Positions 1 through 5,446 of a stretch of 6,284 bases of DNA are shown in pieces. Position 1 is the stretch's first letter. Every line of letters starts with the position of its first letter. The position numbers and the translations under genes were made by a program. A model generated the notes under the pieces. That model was not told the origin of the DNA. It searched no databases and saw only the letters and a list, made by a program, of their open reading frames with translations. The stretch is from the NCBI GenBank assembly GCA_910587335.1, contig CAJUMG010000006.1, positions 1 to 6,284 on the forward strand. Reading direction: 5' to 3'. This DNA is from an uncultured Oscillospiraceae bacterium (lineage in GTDB: Bacteria > Bacillota > Clostridia > Oscillospirales > Ruminococcaceae).

Positions 1-1
1 C

Positions 2-469
2 CTCTCCCTAGCAAAATTCTTTGTCCTGATGTTTTATCTTCTGATGGAGATGGTGGTTTTTCTGGCGGTGTTTATTGCCGCCGGTCTGATTGCGACAGCG
101 GCAATGGACATCACAGAAACCCTACCTGTCCTGTATCTGCTGAAATGGTGCGTGGGGCTGTTCCTTACCATGCTCCCCAGCTTGGCGGCGATGTGGGCCA
201 TTACGGTGCTGTTTGAAAAGCCGCTTTTTTCCGTGGGACTGAACCTGCTGCTGGTCATCCCCGGCGTTTTGGTTGCCAACACGCCCCTTTGGATTGCCTA
301 TCCTTATTGTTACAGCGGCTATCTGGTGTCCTGCTCCCTGCATGACTTCACAGCGGAAACGTCCGACGCCGCATTTTCTCTAATGCCGTTTCTGCCCTGT
401 GCAATCGCAGTATTTGCTTTGCTTCTTGCCCTGGCTGCTACTCAATTTGGAAGGAAAGAAATGAGGTAA
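2..469 (+). CDS. Membrane protein, probable ABC-2 type permease (5'-truncated by window edge)
   Basis: The frame is open from base 2, so the true start lies outside the window; the first ATG inside it (29) is probably internal. About 155 residues are visible, with four strongly hydrophobic stretches: roughly residues 1-25, 35-60, 65-90 and 115-140 counted from the ATG at 29. The chain ends in a short basic tail (GRKEMR). The visible start LSLAKFFVLMFYLL and the spacing of helices resemble the C-terminal half of the roughly 250-residue ABC-2 permeases that serve in lantibiotic/bacitracin protection exporters (MutE/MutG/EpiE type). In that family two permeases pair with a cytoplasmic ATPase. 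The family call is from overall appearance; no catalytic motif exists to confirm it. The stop is four bases before the next gene, so the two are probably co-transcribed. It could also be another polytopic membrane protein. Confidence 0.55.
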   Translation, partial: LSLAKFFVLMFYLLMEMVVFLAVFIAAGLIATAAMDITETLPVLYLLKWCVGLFLTMLPSLAAMWAITVLFEKPLFSVGLNLLLVIPGVLVANTPLWIAYPYCYSGYLVSCSLHDFTAETSDAAFSLMPFLPCAIAVFALLLALAATQFGRKEMR

Positions 470-473
470 TCGC

Positions 474-773
474 ATGGAACTCACAAAAAAACTCCAAAAG
501 CTCAGTCTGGCCGCGCTGATTGTTAGCCTGCTCCCGCTGGCAACGCTCGTCCCGGTGTTCCTCAAGGTTACCCTGCCGGATGGGGTGCGCTCTGTTTGGG
601 CGATTGTCAACATCGTGTCTGCGCTGGTGGGCCTGCTGCTCTCCGTAATCTGCGTAAAAAGCGAGGAAAGCCGGAGTGCTGTCAATATCACATCTACCAT
701 CGTCAGCGTACTGCTGTTGCTGATGATGCTGGGGATTGTCACCCTGGCGCTGGTTATGAGCTTCTTGCGGTAA
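474..773 (+). CDS. Small three-helix membrane protein, function unknown
   Basis: This is a 99-residue protein with three predicted membrane spans at about residues 10-30, 41-62 and 72-96, and a short charged loop (CVKSEESRS) between the second and third. The N-terminus is basic (MELTKKLQK). The ATG at 474 is four bases after the upstream stop. A GAGG at 463-466, inside the end of the upstream gene, sits seven bases before it, a spacing typical of translationally coupled operon genes. I do not recognise a family. The position directly behind a probable exporter permease suggests an accessory or immunity-like membrane protein, which is inference from context only. Real coding is likely because the frame, start and ribosome binding site all agree and the hydrophobic pattern is regular. 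Confidence 0.6.
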   Translation: MELTKKLQKLSLAALIVSLLPLATLVPVFLKVTLPDGVRSVWAIVNIVSALVGLLLSVICVKSEESRSAVNITSTIVSVLLLLMMLGIVTLALVMSFLR

Positions 774-865
774 TATCTGCTGAAACAGTAAATATCTAAA
801 AAAACTGTGCACGGCAGCAAAAGAAAAAAGCCCGTTCCCCGCCCTGGAAAACTGCGGCCACGAGT

Positions 866-1179
866 ATGGACAAGCTGTGTTCAACGGACAGTTACCCCAG
901 CAACAGCTATCTGCGGCTACGACCTGCCAGACAGCCGTGAACAGGTTGCCGACGCCTTTACCAGTCTGCCGGAGCAGAAACCGAGCATTTTGATTTTGCG
1001 CCTGGTTCTGGATTTGACGGACAGTGAAATTGGCGAGGTCCTGGGACTGTCCCGGAGTGCCGTCCAACGGCGCAGAACAAAATCGCTGAATGTCCTGCGG
1101 ACAAAATTGACAGCAAGCAGGGGGAAAAGAGTTTGCCGAGTGGCAGGAGGCCCGGAGCAATATGGCTGGCAAAGACTAA
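866..1179 (+). pseudogene. Decayed sigma-70-like factor (region 4 remnant) with frameshifts
   Basis: The readable core is 912-1118: CGYDLPDSREQVADAF, then SLPEQKPSILILRLVLDLTDSEIGEVLGLSRSAVQRRRTKSLNVLR. This is a sigma region 4 helix-turn-helix of the short sigma factors common in clostridial integrative elements (pattern: LP-x-K-x-I-LL ... MTD-EIG ... hydrophobic-x-RR-x-V-x-x-RR-x-x-SL-x-x-LR). The preceding segment of the same protein, MDKLCSTDSYPSNSY, lies in a different frame at 866-910, so the frame breaks at about 911; a deletion of roughly 11 bases would explain it if homologues have four residues here. The likely tail (GGKEFAEWQEARSNMAGKD then TAA at 1177) is in the third frame, implying a second break near 1115-1120. 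The N-terminal half is not recognisable. A long continuous frame at 807-1274 exists but runs on through the 1190-1229 hairpin and is not a credible protein. Confidence 0.6.
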
Positions 1180-1189
1180 CAGACATAGC

Positions 1190-1229
1190 AACAGCGGAGG
1201 CCAAGGCAAAAACCTTGACCTCCGCTGTT
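1190..1229 (+). terminator. Long hairpin, probable terminator after the sigma remnant
   Basis: The arms AACAGCGGAGGCCAAGG (1190-1206) and CCTTGACCTCCGCTGTT (1213-1229) pair over 17 positions with one C/A mismatch around a CAAAAA loop. On the plus strand it is followed by CGTTTTGAC, a poor U-tract, so termination efficiency is uncertain. It starts eleven bases after the presumed stop of the sigma remnant (1179), the normal place for a terminator. On the minus strand it lies about 105 bases beyond the large recombinase stop but has no U-tract there. Confidence 0.55.
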
Positions 1230-1280
1230 CGTTTTGACATCAGAGCCACACCCAAACGGCAAAGCCGCCTTTGAAATAAT

Positions 1281-1335
1281 AGGTGTTCGTCCAATGTCCT
1301 TTTGGTGGAAAAAAATCAGAAGAAGTCGAACACCT
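1281..1335. repeat. 9-bp inverted repeat at the 3' end of the large recombinase gene
   Basis: AGGTGTTCG (1281-1289) and CGAACACCT (1327-1335) are perfect inverted copies separated by 37 bases. The right arm touches the TAA of the recombinase gene (1335-1337). Large serine recombinases commonly act on short sites with imperfect dyad symmetry next to their own gene, so this is a candidate part of an attachment site. A weak transcription-stop role is possible too. Nine base pairs can occur by chance. Confidence 0.25.
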
Positions 1336-2957
1336 TACGGAAAAAAATCGGGGTCTGTGCCTCCCACACTGATAATGCTTTCCATCATTTTTGCTGCCGC
1401 CGGACTATCGGTAGTGTGCGCCTCCGGGTCATTCACGCAATCCATCAGATACTTGTGATTCTCTACCATTTCAAGAGTATCTTCATAAGACAATTCCTGT
1501 TTATCATCCGTGAAATGGAACGTGATAACCATTTTCTCCTTGTAAACATATATCTTGTCAACGAAAATATCAAGGACATAATCCCGCAACTGTTTGTTGT
1601 CCAGATTTCCAACGAAGCTCTCAAAAAATTTCACAATATCATCAAGTTTTATATCGAATTTTTCCCGAAGTTCTTCCGCTTCAATCTGCTCTGTCAAAAG
1701 GTGCTTTTGGTTCTCTAACTCGCTCATGGCCTGCTGGACTGTTTCATTGAAAATTCCTGCGCCAATGGCTTTCACAAAGTTCTGTAATTTACCCTCAACA
1801 TCTTTCAGCTTACTTTTGAGGGATTCCAGATATGCCCCCTTATCATCACTTTTGCTATCCTCGTAATAGTCAAAACACAGTTTCGCGATAAATAACCTCA
1901 ACGCAGAATCTTCTATCATTCGGTCAAGGACATGCCTCACGATTGTTTCAAGCTTCTCTTTCCGCTGATTACTCATTTTGCACTTTTTCTTCTGGTGGTT
2001 CAAACATGAGTAATAGTAATAGATATTTCCAGTTTTACTTGTTCCAGAGATTCCATGAAAGGGAGCCCCGCACTCACCGCAATAAATATGTCCTGTGAGC
2101 CAAAAATCAATTTCCTCTTGGCTCGGCTTTCTTCCTCCCCGCCTGTTCTTTTCAAGCCTTTTGTCGGCAGCTTCAAACAGTTCAACGCTAATAATTTGAG
2201 GCATTCCCCCCGGAATAACATACTCCCCCCACCGATATTCACCAATATAGGCCCTGTTGCGGAGAATCTTATTTAACGAGTTCACCACAAACGGATTGCC
2301 CTGTGTGCTTCTAAGGCCGCTTTCGTTTAACTCGTTCGCAATCTTTTGAAGGGGCTTACCCTCCACATAATCAGTAAAGATTTTCTTCACAATAGGCGCG
2401 GTGTCGGGGTCGATTTCATATTTCTTGTCTGGCTCTCCTTTATAGCCTAAAATCTTCACACCGTTGTATAGTGCGTTTTCAGCATTATAGCTTAGCCCTC
2501 TCATTATATTGTAACGAAGCCCTACAACATAGCTGTGAGCCATGGCAGCATAAAACCCTTGCATCGCATAGCGCATACCTTCATCTTCTGGGAGCGATTC
2601 TGCAACAGTGGCAAGCTGTACGCCTACCTCCTGAAGCTGTGCATCAATGATAAATGTATCATGCATATCACGGGAAAGCCTGTCCACCTTCCAGAGAATC
2701 AAGTAGGCGGGACGTTTATGCCTTGCTTCATAAAGCATATGTTGCAATCCGGGCCTCTCCATTGTGGTTCCAGTGATACCCCTGTCCTCAAATTCGCAGC
2801 CCGGCGGGATGATATAGCCGTGTTGCTCTGCGTACTCATGGGCGGCTTGCCGTTGCTGGTCTATTGACGCATCCCGTTGTGCGTCAGAGCTATAGCGGTA
2901 GTAGCAAAAAGCCACATTCCCCGGATTTCTCTGAAAACTTTTCATCCTGTTGGCCAT
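1335..2957 (-). CDS. Large serine recombinase (site-specific integrase/transposase)
   Basis: This 540-residue protein is within the usual 450-600 range of large serine integrases. It would cut and rejoin DNA at attachment sites through a 5'-phosphoserine link, integrating or excising an element. The N-terminal resolvase domain (about 15-150) has the motif YYRYSSDAQ, with S23 as the expected nucleophile, and the DRLSR motif at 92-96, preceded by RPG at 68-70. A recombinase domain follows (about 160-280, including GYKGEPDKKYEIDP and the LRNRAYIGEY motif). The zinc ribbon uses C293, C296, C318 and C326. A charged coiled coil lies at about 370-430 (LKSKLKDVEGKLQNF and LENQKHLLTEQI). The start is set by AAAGGAG at 2967-2973, nine bases before the ATG at 2957. 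All expected residues are present, so it is probably active. It resembles the TnpX/TndX-type enzymes of clostridial transposons in architecture; its own element partner sites are not proven here. Confidence 0.93.
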   Translation of the reverse strand: MANRMKSFQRNPGNVAFCYYRYSSDAQRDASIDQQRQAAHEYAEQHGYIIPPGCEFEDRGITGTTMERPGLQHMLYEARHKRPAYLILWKVDRLSRDMHDTFIIDAQLQEVGVQLATVAESLPEDEGMRYAMQGFYAAMAHSYVVGLRYNIMRGLSYNAENALYNGVKILGYKGEPDKKYEIDPDTAPIVKKIFTDYVEGKPLQKIANELNESGLRSTQGNPFVVNSLNKILRNRAYIGEYRWGEYVIPGGMPQIISVELFEAADKRLEKNRRGGRKPSQEEIDFWLTGHIYCGECGAPFHGISGTSKTGNIYYYYSCLNHQKKKCKMSNQRKEKLETIVRHVLDRMIEDSALRLFIAKLCFDYYEDSKSDDKGAYLESLKSKLKDVEGKLQNFVKAIGAGIFNETVQQAMSELENQKHLLTEQIEAEELREKFDIKLDDIVKFFESFVGNLDNKQLRDYVLDIFVDKIYVYKEKMVITFHFTDDKQELSYEDTLEMVENHKYLMDCVNDPEAHTTDSPAAAKMMESIISVGGTDPDFFP

Positions 2958-3134
2958 TGCTGTCTGCTCCTTTCATGTTTTGTCGTTTTCGTAAGTATCA
3001 AAATTTTGGTTGGGCCTCCTTGGCCGGGAGGTGCGCCAGCACCTCTTGACTACCCAAAAGCACTGTGCCGAAAGGCTGTCAAGGCCGCCGCAGGCGAGGC
3101 GTAGCCGGTGCCTTGACAGCCTTTCGGCATGGTG
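2958..3134. other. Intergenic region between the two recombinase genes, rich in inverted repeats
   Basis: These 177 bases carry no ORF of note. They hold the ribosome binding site of the large recombinase, a palindromic CAAAATTTTG (2999-3008), the hairpin at 3028-3045 and the long stem-loop at 3059-3136. I see no convincing promoter for the large recombinase on the minus strand, so it may depend on read-through from the small recombinase promoter or on a poorly matching promoter. Confidence 0.5.
3004..3059. repeat. Nested inverted repeat (GAGGTGC/GCACCTC inside TTTTGG/CCAAAA)
   Basis: An inner hairpin, GAGGTGC (3028-3034) with loop GCCA and GCACCTC (3039-3045), can extend outward with two G-T pairs and one C-G pair. 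An outer pair, TTTTGG (3004-3009) and CCAAAA (3054-3059), encloses it. The dyad lies directly upstream of the large recombinase gene, so it could be a binding or crossover site or an mRNA leader structure. Confidence 0.4.
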
Positions 3135-3136
3135 CT
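3059..3136 (-). terminator. 27-bp-arm stem-loop after the small recombinase, probable terminator
   Basis: A perfect 20-bp inverted repeat (3066-3085 with 3110-3129; right arm ends in AGCCTTTCGGCA) extends by seven more pairs, two of them G-U on one strand (AGCACTG at 3059-3065 with TGGTGCT at 3130-3136). The loop is 24 GC-rich bases. On the minus strand the stem is followed by TTTGGG (complement of 3053-3058), a short U-run. The small recombinase stop codon (3135-3137) overlaps the edge of the stem. The arms are unusually long for a simple terminator. Confidence 0.55.
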
Positions 3137-3815
3137 ACTTGCCCTTATCCGCGCTCTGTTCCCCCGCGATTACCGCCACATATTTTTTCAGCGTGTTCCG
3201 GCTGATACCATGCTTTTTCATAATGGAGTTCTGCGTAATCGTCCTATCGTGCATATAACACTCTAAATCATGCCTTAAATCATCGGTCATTTTATCCAAC
3301 GTGCCCTTTTTCCGTCCGTTCCGCTTATCGCTTGCGGCAATCCCGTCCTTGATGGCTTTGGAGATATACCGCCGCTGCTGCTCCGCCCGGTCAAGCTCCA
3401 CAATCAAAAGCAGCTTAATTGTTCCCTCCATAGCGGTTTTTGTGACTAAATCCTGACTTTCCGCTGTATTCATCATTTGCCGGATATAGTCGCTTGATAT
3501 GGTGGGATTGTCCAGAAACACAATATTGATACCCCGTCCCAGCCATTCCATATACTTTTTATAGCCGTTCTCGGCCTCCCGTGTGAATCTCGACAAATCC
3601 TTAAAAACAACGGTGTCACCGCTTTGTAATACCGTGTCGAGCGCGTTAAACTGTTCCCTGTCCTCAAAACTTTTTGCGGACTTTTCTTCGGCAAAGGGTA
3701 TCACATATTTTACCCCGTGTTCCTCGGCGTACTTTTCCAAAGCCTTTTTCTGTCTGGCAAAGTTCTGCCGCTCCGTATCGGTTGAAATCCGCATATAGCT
3801 GTAATAGTTTCCCAT
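3135..3815 (-). CDS. Small serine recombinase / resolvase-invertase family protein
   Basis: This is a 226-residue protein from the ATG at 3815. The upstream in-frame codon at 3836 is TTG and adds only MIYWVVS, so I chose the ATG, which has GGGTGG about five bases upstream. The resolvase catalytic domain covers residues 1-140: YSYMRIST with S11 as nucleophile, and KDLSRFTRE (72-80) in place of the usual DRLSR, with S75 and R76 kept. The segment LDRAEQQRRYISKAIKDGI (about 150-168) fits the long E-helix. A basic stretch (KRNGRKKGT) leads to a C-terminal helix-turn-helix, TQNSIMKKHGISRNTLKKYV (about 193-212). This architecture belongs to small serine recombinases that resolve cointegrates or invert DNA. 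It is transcribed toward the large recombinase from a strong promoter at 3864-3892. Its substrate site is unknown; the palindrome at 3865-3910 is the best nearby candidate. Confidence 0.88.
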   Translation of the reverse strand: MGNYYSYMRISTDTERQNFARQKKALEKYAEEHGVKYVIPFAEEKSAKSFEDREQFNALDTVLQSGDTVVFKDLSRFTREAENGYKKYMEWLGRGINIVFLDNPTISSDYIRQMMNTAESQDLVTKTAMEGTIKLLLIVELDRAEQQRRYISKAIKDGIAASDKRNGRKKGTLDKMTDDLRHDLECYMHDRTITQNSIMKKHGISRNTLKKYVAVIAGEQSADKGK

Positions 3816-3863
3816 AGACACCACCCAATAAATCAAATAAACTATAGTTATCCTGACAATAAT

Positions 3864-3892
3864 AATATACCATCAAAATAATATTTTGTCAA
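3864..3892 (-). promoter_or_regulatory. Consensus promoter for the small recombinase
   Basis: On the minus strand TTGACA (3892-3887) and TATATT (3869-3864) are separated by exactly 17 bases in very AT-rich DNA. This places the transcription start near 3857, about 40 bases before the ATG at 3815. The -35 is a perfect match and the -10 matches five of six. Confidence 0.75.
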
Positions 3893-3910
3893 TCTATTTT
3901 GATGATATAT
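3865..3910. promoter_or_regulatory. 46-bp interrupted palindrome over the small-recombinase promoter (candidate operator or crossover site)
   Basis: The left arm at 3865-3880 (ATATACCATCAAAATA) and right arm at 3895-3910 (TATTTTGATGATATAT) match as inverted repeats over 16 positions with one mismatch; the inner ten base pairs (CATCAAAATA/TATTTTGATG) are perfect. The 14-base spacer contains most of the -35 hexamer, and the left arm overlaps the -10. A protein binding both arms would cover the promoter. Small serine recombinases often bind dyad sites next to their own gene and repress themselves, so an autoregulatory res-like site is a natural reading, but it is not proven. Confidence 0.55.
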
Positions 3911-3953
3911 TCATTAACTTTTCATGAATTAGTTATATTGACTTTCTAAACAA

Positions 3954-3988
3954 CAAAACGCGCCCACCAGATAAAGCCTGATGGGCGC
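3954..3988 (-). terminator. Intrinsic terminator of the lipoprotein gene
   Basis: On the minus strand GCGCCCATCAG, loop GCTTTAT, CTGGTGGGCGC (3988-3960) forms an 11-bp stem with one G-U pair and is followed by the U-rich GTTTTGTTGTTT. It begins ten bases after the TAA of the lipoprotein gene and separates that gene from the recombinase promoter. Confidence 0.8.
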
Positions 3989-3997
3989 AGACGCAGT

Positions 3998-5218
3998 TTA
4001 TTTATCAAATAAAACTATGGTTTCTTCGGTTCCGTCATTGTAATTCCACAGGAACCAGCCGTATTCATCATTATATACGCAATAGGTATCATTCAAAACG
4101 GTAAGCTGGCTTTCGTGTACATCCGGGAAGGGTAAGGGGTCTGACATACTTAAATCTTTAAGATTTACCCATCTGTATTCCCCATCTTTGCACCCAAGGT
4201 ATTTATCGCCGCCAAAGTAGCACAATTGAGGGTCGGCCCAGTCTCCACACGCCGCAGGATATAATTCACCGTATTCAAAAACCTGCTCCTCTGTGACACG
4301 GTCAAAAACCTTCCCATTCTTTGTTGCATACTTTCCGCAAAAAATGCCGACATCGGGAATCTGCGGAGCGTCGCCAGCATCTTCCCATTGGTAAGTATCG
4401 GTATTCAGCCGGTAAAAATGGTCGTAACCTCTTGCGTACAGTGTTCCGTCAGCGGCAAAAAATTGGTCCTGCCCCATATCTACATCCTTTTTCAGCCCGT
4501 GTTCAACTTCACGCTGCGGGATGGGACTCTCCGCAATTTTTTCAAGCTCATAAGACCAGAGAGAACCCGGCTTGAGATCATCCCCCCATCCGTAATTAGG
4601 ACGCAATATGCCTTTCTCAAAAAAGATGTGCCCGATGTGCTGCTGCACCGAACCGAGAAGCTCGCCATTACAATCATATCTTACGCTTTTGGAATCTATC
4701 TCATTGGGTGCCGTTACGTTTATATAATAAAAGCTCCCATCCATAAAAAAGATATTGCCGTTGCTGCTATTTAAAGTCGTTGAAACAGATTCTTTATATT
4801 CTTTCGCGGCAATATCATAGGAATAAATAGAATTTCGGAAATCGGCATTAGACCCACCCACTTTGTGCATGTAGACAACTCCCTTGTAAATAAAAGGTTG
4901 CCTGACCGCATCATTGTAGGTGTGTCTCGGTCCTTCACCCTCGAAAAATCCGTTGCTCCATTCCTCCTGCAAAAGAGCAAGGAACTCTGTTCCCGCATGG
5001 GTTTCCTGCGCGGGTTCCTCGGATTCTTCCGGCTTTTGCGCGGGTTCTTCCGTTTCCTCCGGCTGCTCCTTGTTCTCGTCCGCTGGTTGCTCCGTTGGGC
5101 TGGGTGTTGTTGTGGCAGTGGACGGCTCCCCGTCCGGCTTGCTGTCCGCTCCACAGGCAGACAGCAAGGAAAGGCACATCATCAGTGCCAACAAAAGCGC
5201 GATTGTTTTTCGTTTCAT
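3998..5218 (-). CDS. Secreted lipoprotein with a Pro/Glu-rich linker and probable beta-propeller-like domain
   Basis: This is a 406-residue precursor. The signal peptide has a basic start (MKRK), a hydrophobic core (TIALLLALMMCLSLL) and the lipobox LSAC with C22, so signal peptidase II processing and anchoring to the outer face of the membrane are expected. Residues 23-75 form a disordered linker rich in Pro, Glu, Thr and Ser, including an EEPAQ repeat. The rest (about 78-406) is rich in aromatic and Gly-Asn-Asp turns with recurring blades such as KGVVYMHKV, DGSFYYINV, DGTLYARGYDHFYRLN and WFLWNYNDG, which suggests a beta-propeller. I see no enzyme motif. The ATG at 5218 has GGAGAGGGT (5233-5225) upstream at good spacing. 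No convincing promoter lies directly upstream; transcripts may come from the minus-strand promoter at 5553-5581 through the leader. It reads as mobile-element cargo; a surface-binding or sensory role is a guess. Confidence 0.85.
   Translation of the reverse strand: MKRKTIALLLALMMCLSLLSACGADSKPDGEPSTATTTPSPTEQPADENKEQPEETEEPAQKPEESEEPAQETHAGTEFLALLQEEWSNGFFEGEGPRHTYNDAVRQPFIYKGVVYMHKVGGSNADFRNSIYSYDIAAKEYKESVSTTLNSSNGNIFFMDGSFYYINVTAPNEIDSKSVRYDCNGELLGSVQQHIGHIFFEKGILRPNYGWGDDLKPGSLWSYELEKIAESPIPQREVEHGLKKDVDMGQDQFFAADGTLYARGYDHFYRLNTDTYQWEDAGDAPQIPDVGIFCGKYATKNGKVFDRVTEEQVFEYGELYPAACGDWADPQLCYFGGDKYLGCKDGEYRWVNLKDLSMSDPLPFPDVHESQLTVLNDTYCVYNDEYGWFLWNYNDGTEETIVLFDK
5007..5066 (-). repeat. Two tandem 30-bp coding repeats in the lipoprotein linker
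   Basis: The units at 5007-5036 and 5037-5066 both begin TGCGCGGGTTC on the plus strand and share most of their 30 positions. They encode ten-residue units related to EEPAQKPEES. This is a typical low-complexity linker expansion and may vary in copy number between strains. Confidence 0.7.
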
Positions 5219-5234
5219 GTTCTTACCCTCTCCA

Positions 5235-5256
5235 TACGTTTTTTTGTACGTTTTTT
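5235..5256. repeat. Direct repeat TACGTTTTTT upstream of the lipoprotein gene
   Basis: TACGTTTTTTT (5235-5245) and TACGTTTTTT (5247-5256) are adjacent copies just upstream of the lipoprotein ribosome binding site. They could be an operator or an A-rich mRNA leader on the minus strand (AAAAAACGTA twice). There is no further support. Confidence 0.35.
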
Positions 5257-5282
5257 ACCGTTCAGAACGGCTTAAAACCTGT

Positions 5283-5302
5283 CCCAACGGTCAGCCGTTG
5301 GG
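5283..5302. repeat. Perfect 8-bp hairpin between the minus-strand leader and lipoprotein gene
   Basis: CCCAACGG, loop TCAG, CCGTTGGG pairs perfectly. On the minus strand it is followed by ACAGGTTTTAAG, a weak U-run, so it could be a second, inefficient stop or a leader structure. The 37-codon minus ORF ends inside it (5291-5293). Confidence 0.5.
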
Positions 5303-5404
5303 GGTGGTACTTCCTTTCCCGTCCCCCGTTGGCTTTCCCGTGAGACAACAAAAGCGGCACAGGGATTTACAATTCCCTACACCGCTACAAACGCACAGCC
5401 TCAT
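5291..5404 (-). CDS. Possible cysteine-rich leader peptide crossing the minus-strand terminator
   Basis: A 37-codon ORF starts at the ATG at 5404, with AAGGGGGG two bases upstream as a possible ribosome binding site. It encodes MRLCVCSGVGNCKSLCRFCC followed by a Gly/Lys/Thr-rich tail, with six cysteines in the first 20 residues. The coding frame runs straight through the terminator hairpin at 5353-5386, so translation would disrupt that hairpin. The frame is also open further upstream (to 5581), but those codons would precede the predicted transcript start. I do not recognise the peptide. It may be a chance ORF. Confidence 0.25.
   Translation of the reverse strand: MRLCVCSGVGNCKSLCRFCCLTGKPTGDGKGSTTPNG
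5343..5386 (-). terminator. Strong intrinsic terminator on the minus strand
   Basis: On the minus strand AGCGGTGTAGGGA, loop ATTGTAAA, TCCCTGTGCCGCT (5386-5353) pairs over 13 bp, three of the pairs being G-U, and is followed directly by TTTTGTTGTC. On the plus strand the three G-U pairs become mismatches and there is no U-run, so it works in one direction only. It therefore implies a leftward transcript starting upstream of 5386, before the lipoprotein gene. Confidence 0.75.
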
Positions 5405-5412
5405 TTCCCCCC

Positions 5413-5441
5413 TTGATAAAACGCACGGGAAAGGGTATAAT
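5413..5441 (+). promoter_or_regulatory. Near-consensus promoter of the candidate small RNA
   Basis: TTGATA (5413-5418) and a perfect TATAAT (5436-5441) are exactly 17 bases apart. The predicted transcription start is about 5447-5448. The first ATG (5440) overlaps the -10 and is not in the transcript. Confidence 0.75.
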
Positions 5442-5446
5442 GAAAA

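Noticed and set aside
438..1172. 244-codon minus-strand open frame
   Set aside because: It lies antisense to the small membrane protein and sigma remnant; the translation is Gln/His-rich low-complexity typical of a shadow frame.
807..1274. Continuous 155-codon plus-strand frame as an intact gene
   Set aside because: Only its middle third matches sigma region 4; the ends are out-of-family and it reads through the 1190-1229 hairpin. Treated as part of a frameshifted pseudogene.
1251..1275. CGGC-AAA-GCCG hairpin as a terminator
   Set aside because: The four-base-pair stem has no U-tract; too small to support a call.
3816..3836. Longer start (TTG at 3836) for the small recombinase
   Set aside because: It adds seven residues before the conserved YSYMRIS start; the ATG at 3815 has the better upstream GGGTGG and fits the family N-terminus.
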